Shown here in pieces: positions 5,571-5,650 of a stretch of DNA of 5,650 nucleotides. A model generated the notes under the pieces. It saw only the letters and a list, made by a program, of their open reading frames with translations. It had not been told where the DNA came from and searched no databases. Position numbers and translations under genes: made by a program. The stretch is from Lentisphaerota bacterium (GTDB lineage: Bacteria; Verrucomicrobiota; Lentisphaeria; Oligosphaerales; Oligosphaeraceae), in the NCBI GenBank assembly GCA_012800625.1, contig JAAZIY010000212.1:1-5650 (forward strand), written 5' to 3'. Numbering within the stretch: the first letter of the stretch is position 1; the number at the start of each line of letters is the position of its first letter.

Positions 5571-5650
5571 GGACACTAAGACACACTAAGACACACTAAG
5601 ACACACTAAGACACACTAAGACACACTAAGACACACTAAGACACACTAAG
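5571..5650. repeat. Tandem array of the 10-bp unit ACACACTAAG, continuing past the window
   Basis: Seven exact head-to-tail copies of ACACACTAAG fill 5581-5650. They are preceded by a variant first unit, GGACACTAAG (5571-5580), and a run of nine T (5562-5570). The array reaches the window edge, so its true length is unknown. The period of 10 bp is close to one helical turn, so every unit faces the same side of the DNA. It is not a multiple of three, so it is not a coding repeat. There are no spacers, so it is not CRISPR. It lies directly upstream of the candidate trp promoter. I see no gene in this stretch. Confidence 0.95.

Noticed and set aside
5309..5580. TRAP-binding site, T-box or TrpR operator
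   Set aside because: There is no series of spaced GAG/UAG triplets, no T-box motif and no CTAG-centred trp operator; the Trp-codon leader explains the region better.
5398..5586. 62-codon minus-strand frame covering the leader region
   Set aside because: It runs through the promoter and attenuator helices in a different frame from the Trp-rich leader ORF, and has no homology I recognise.
5571..5650. CRISPR array
   Set aside because: The units are 10 bp, identical and directly adjacent, with no spacers.

Overview
The window holds one tryptophan biosynthesis operon, read entirely on the minus strand (right to left). The order is trpL (leader peptide), trpE, a trpG-like gene, trpD, trpC, trpF and the first 235 codons of trpB, which runs off the left edge. 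trpA would be expected next but lies outside the window. Genes are tightly packed: trpD/trpC share one base, trpC/trpF overlap by 13 bases, and the other gaps are 22 to 68 bases. A short Trp-rich leader peptide with a transcription attenuator points to a Gram-negative, proteobacterium-like regulatory style. Gene order EGDCFB with separate trpC and trpF is shared by several phyla, so I do not assign a taxon.

Right end (about 5309-5650): a tandem array of a 10-bp unit runs off the right edge. It is followed, in the direction of trp transcription, by a candidate promoter, a 17-codon leader ORF with three Trp codons (W-S-W-S-W), and a full set of mutually exclusive RNA helices ending in an intrinsic terminator. 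A second intrinsic terminator then lies just before the trpE ribosome binding site. Two terminators in series before trpE is an unusual layout.

Enzymes: TrpE (chorismate to anthranilate), TrpD (phosphoribosyl transfer), TrpF (isomerisation), TrpC (indole-glycerol phosphate formation) and TrpB (indole plus serine to Trp) all carry their main catalytic residues. The exception is the trpG-like gene. It is full length and shows no frameshift or internal stop, but the glutaminase Cys and His, the GPG oxyanion motif and the glutamine-contacting Gln are all replaced. It reads as a glutamine amidotransferase pseudoenzyme, so anthranilate synthase here may run on free ammonia or borrow another glutaminase. 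TrpE (RND to RHD) and TrpB (GAGQHG to GAGMHG) also carry single changes in strongly conserved motifs.

A short copy of the 10-bp repeat, in the opposite orientation to the upstream array, sits in the trpF-trpB gap, so two places in one operon carry the same short repeat family.
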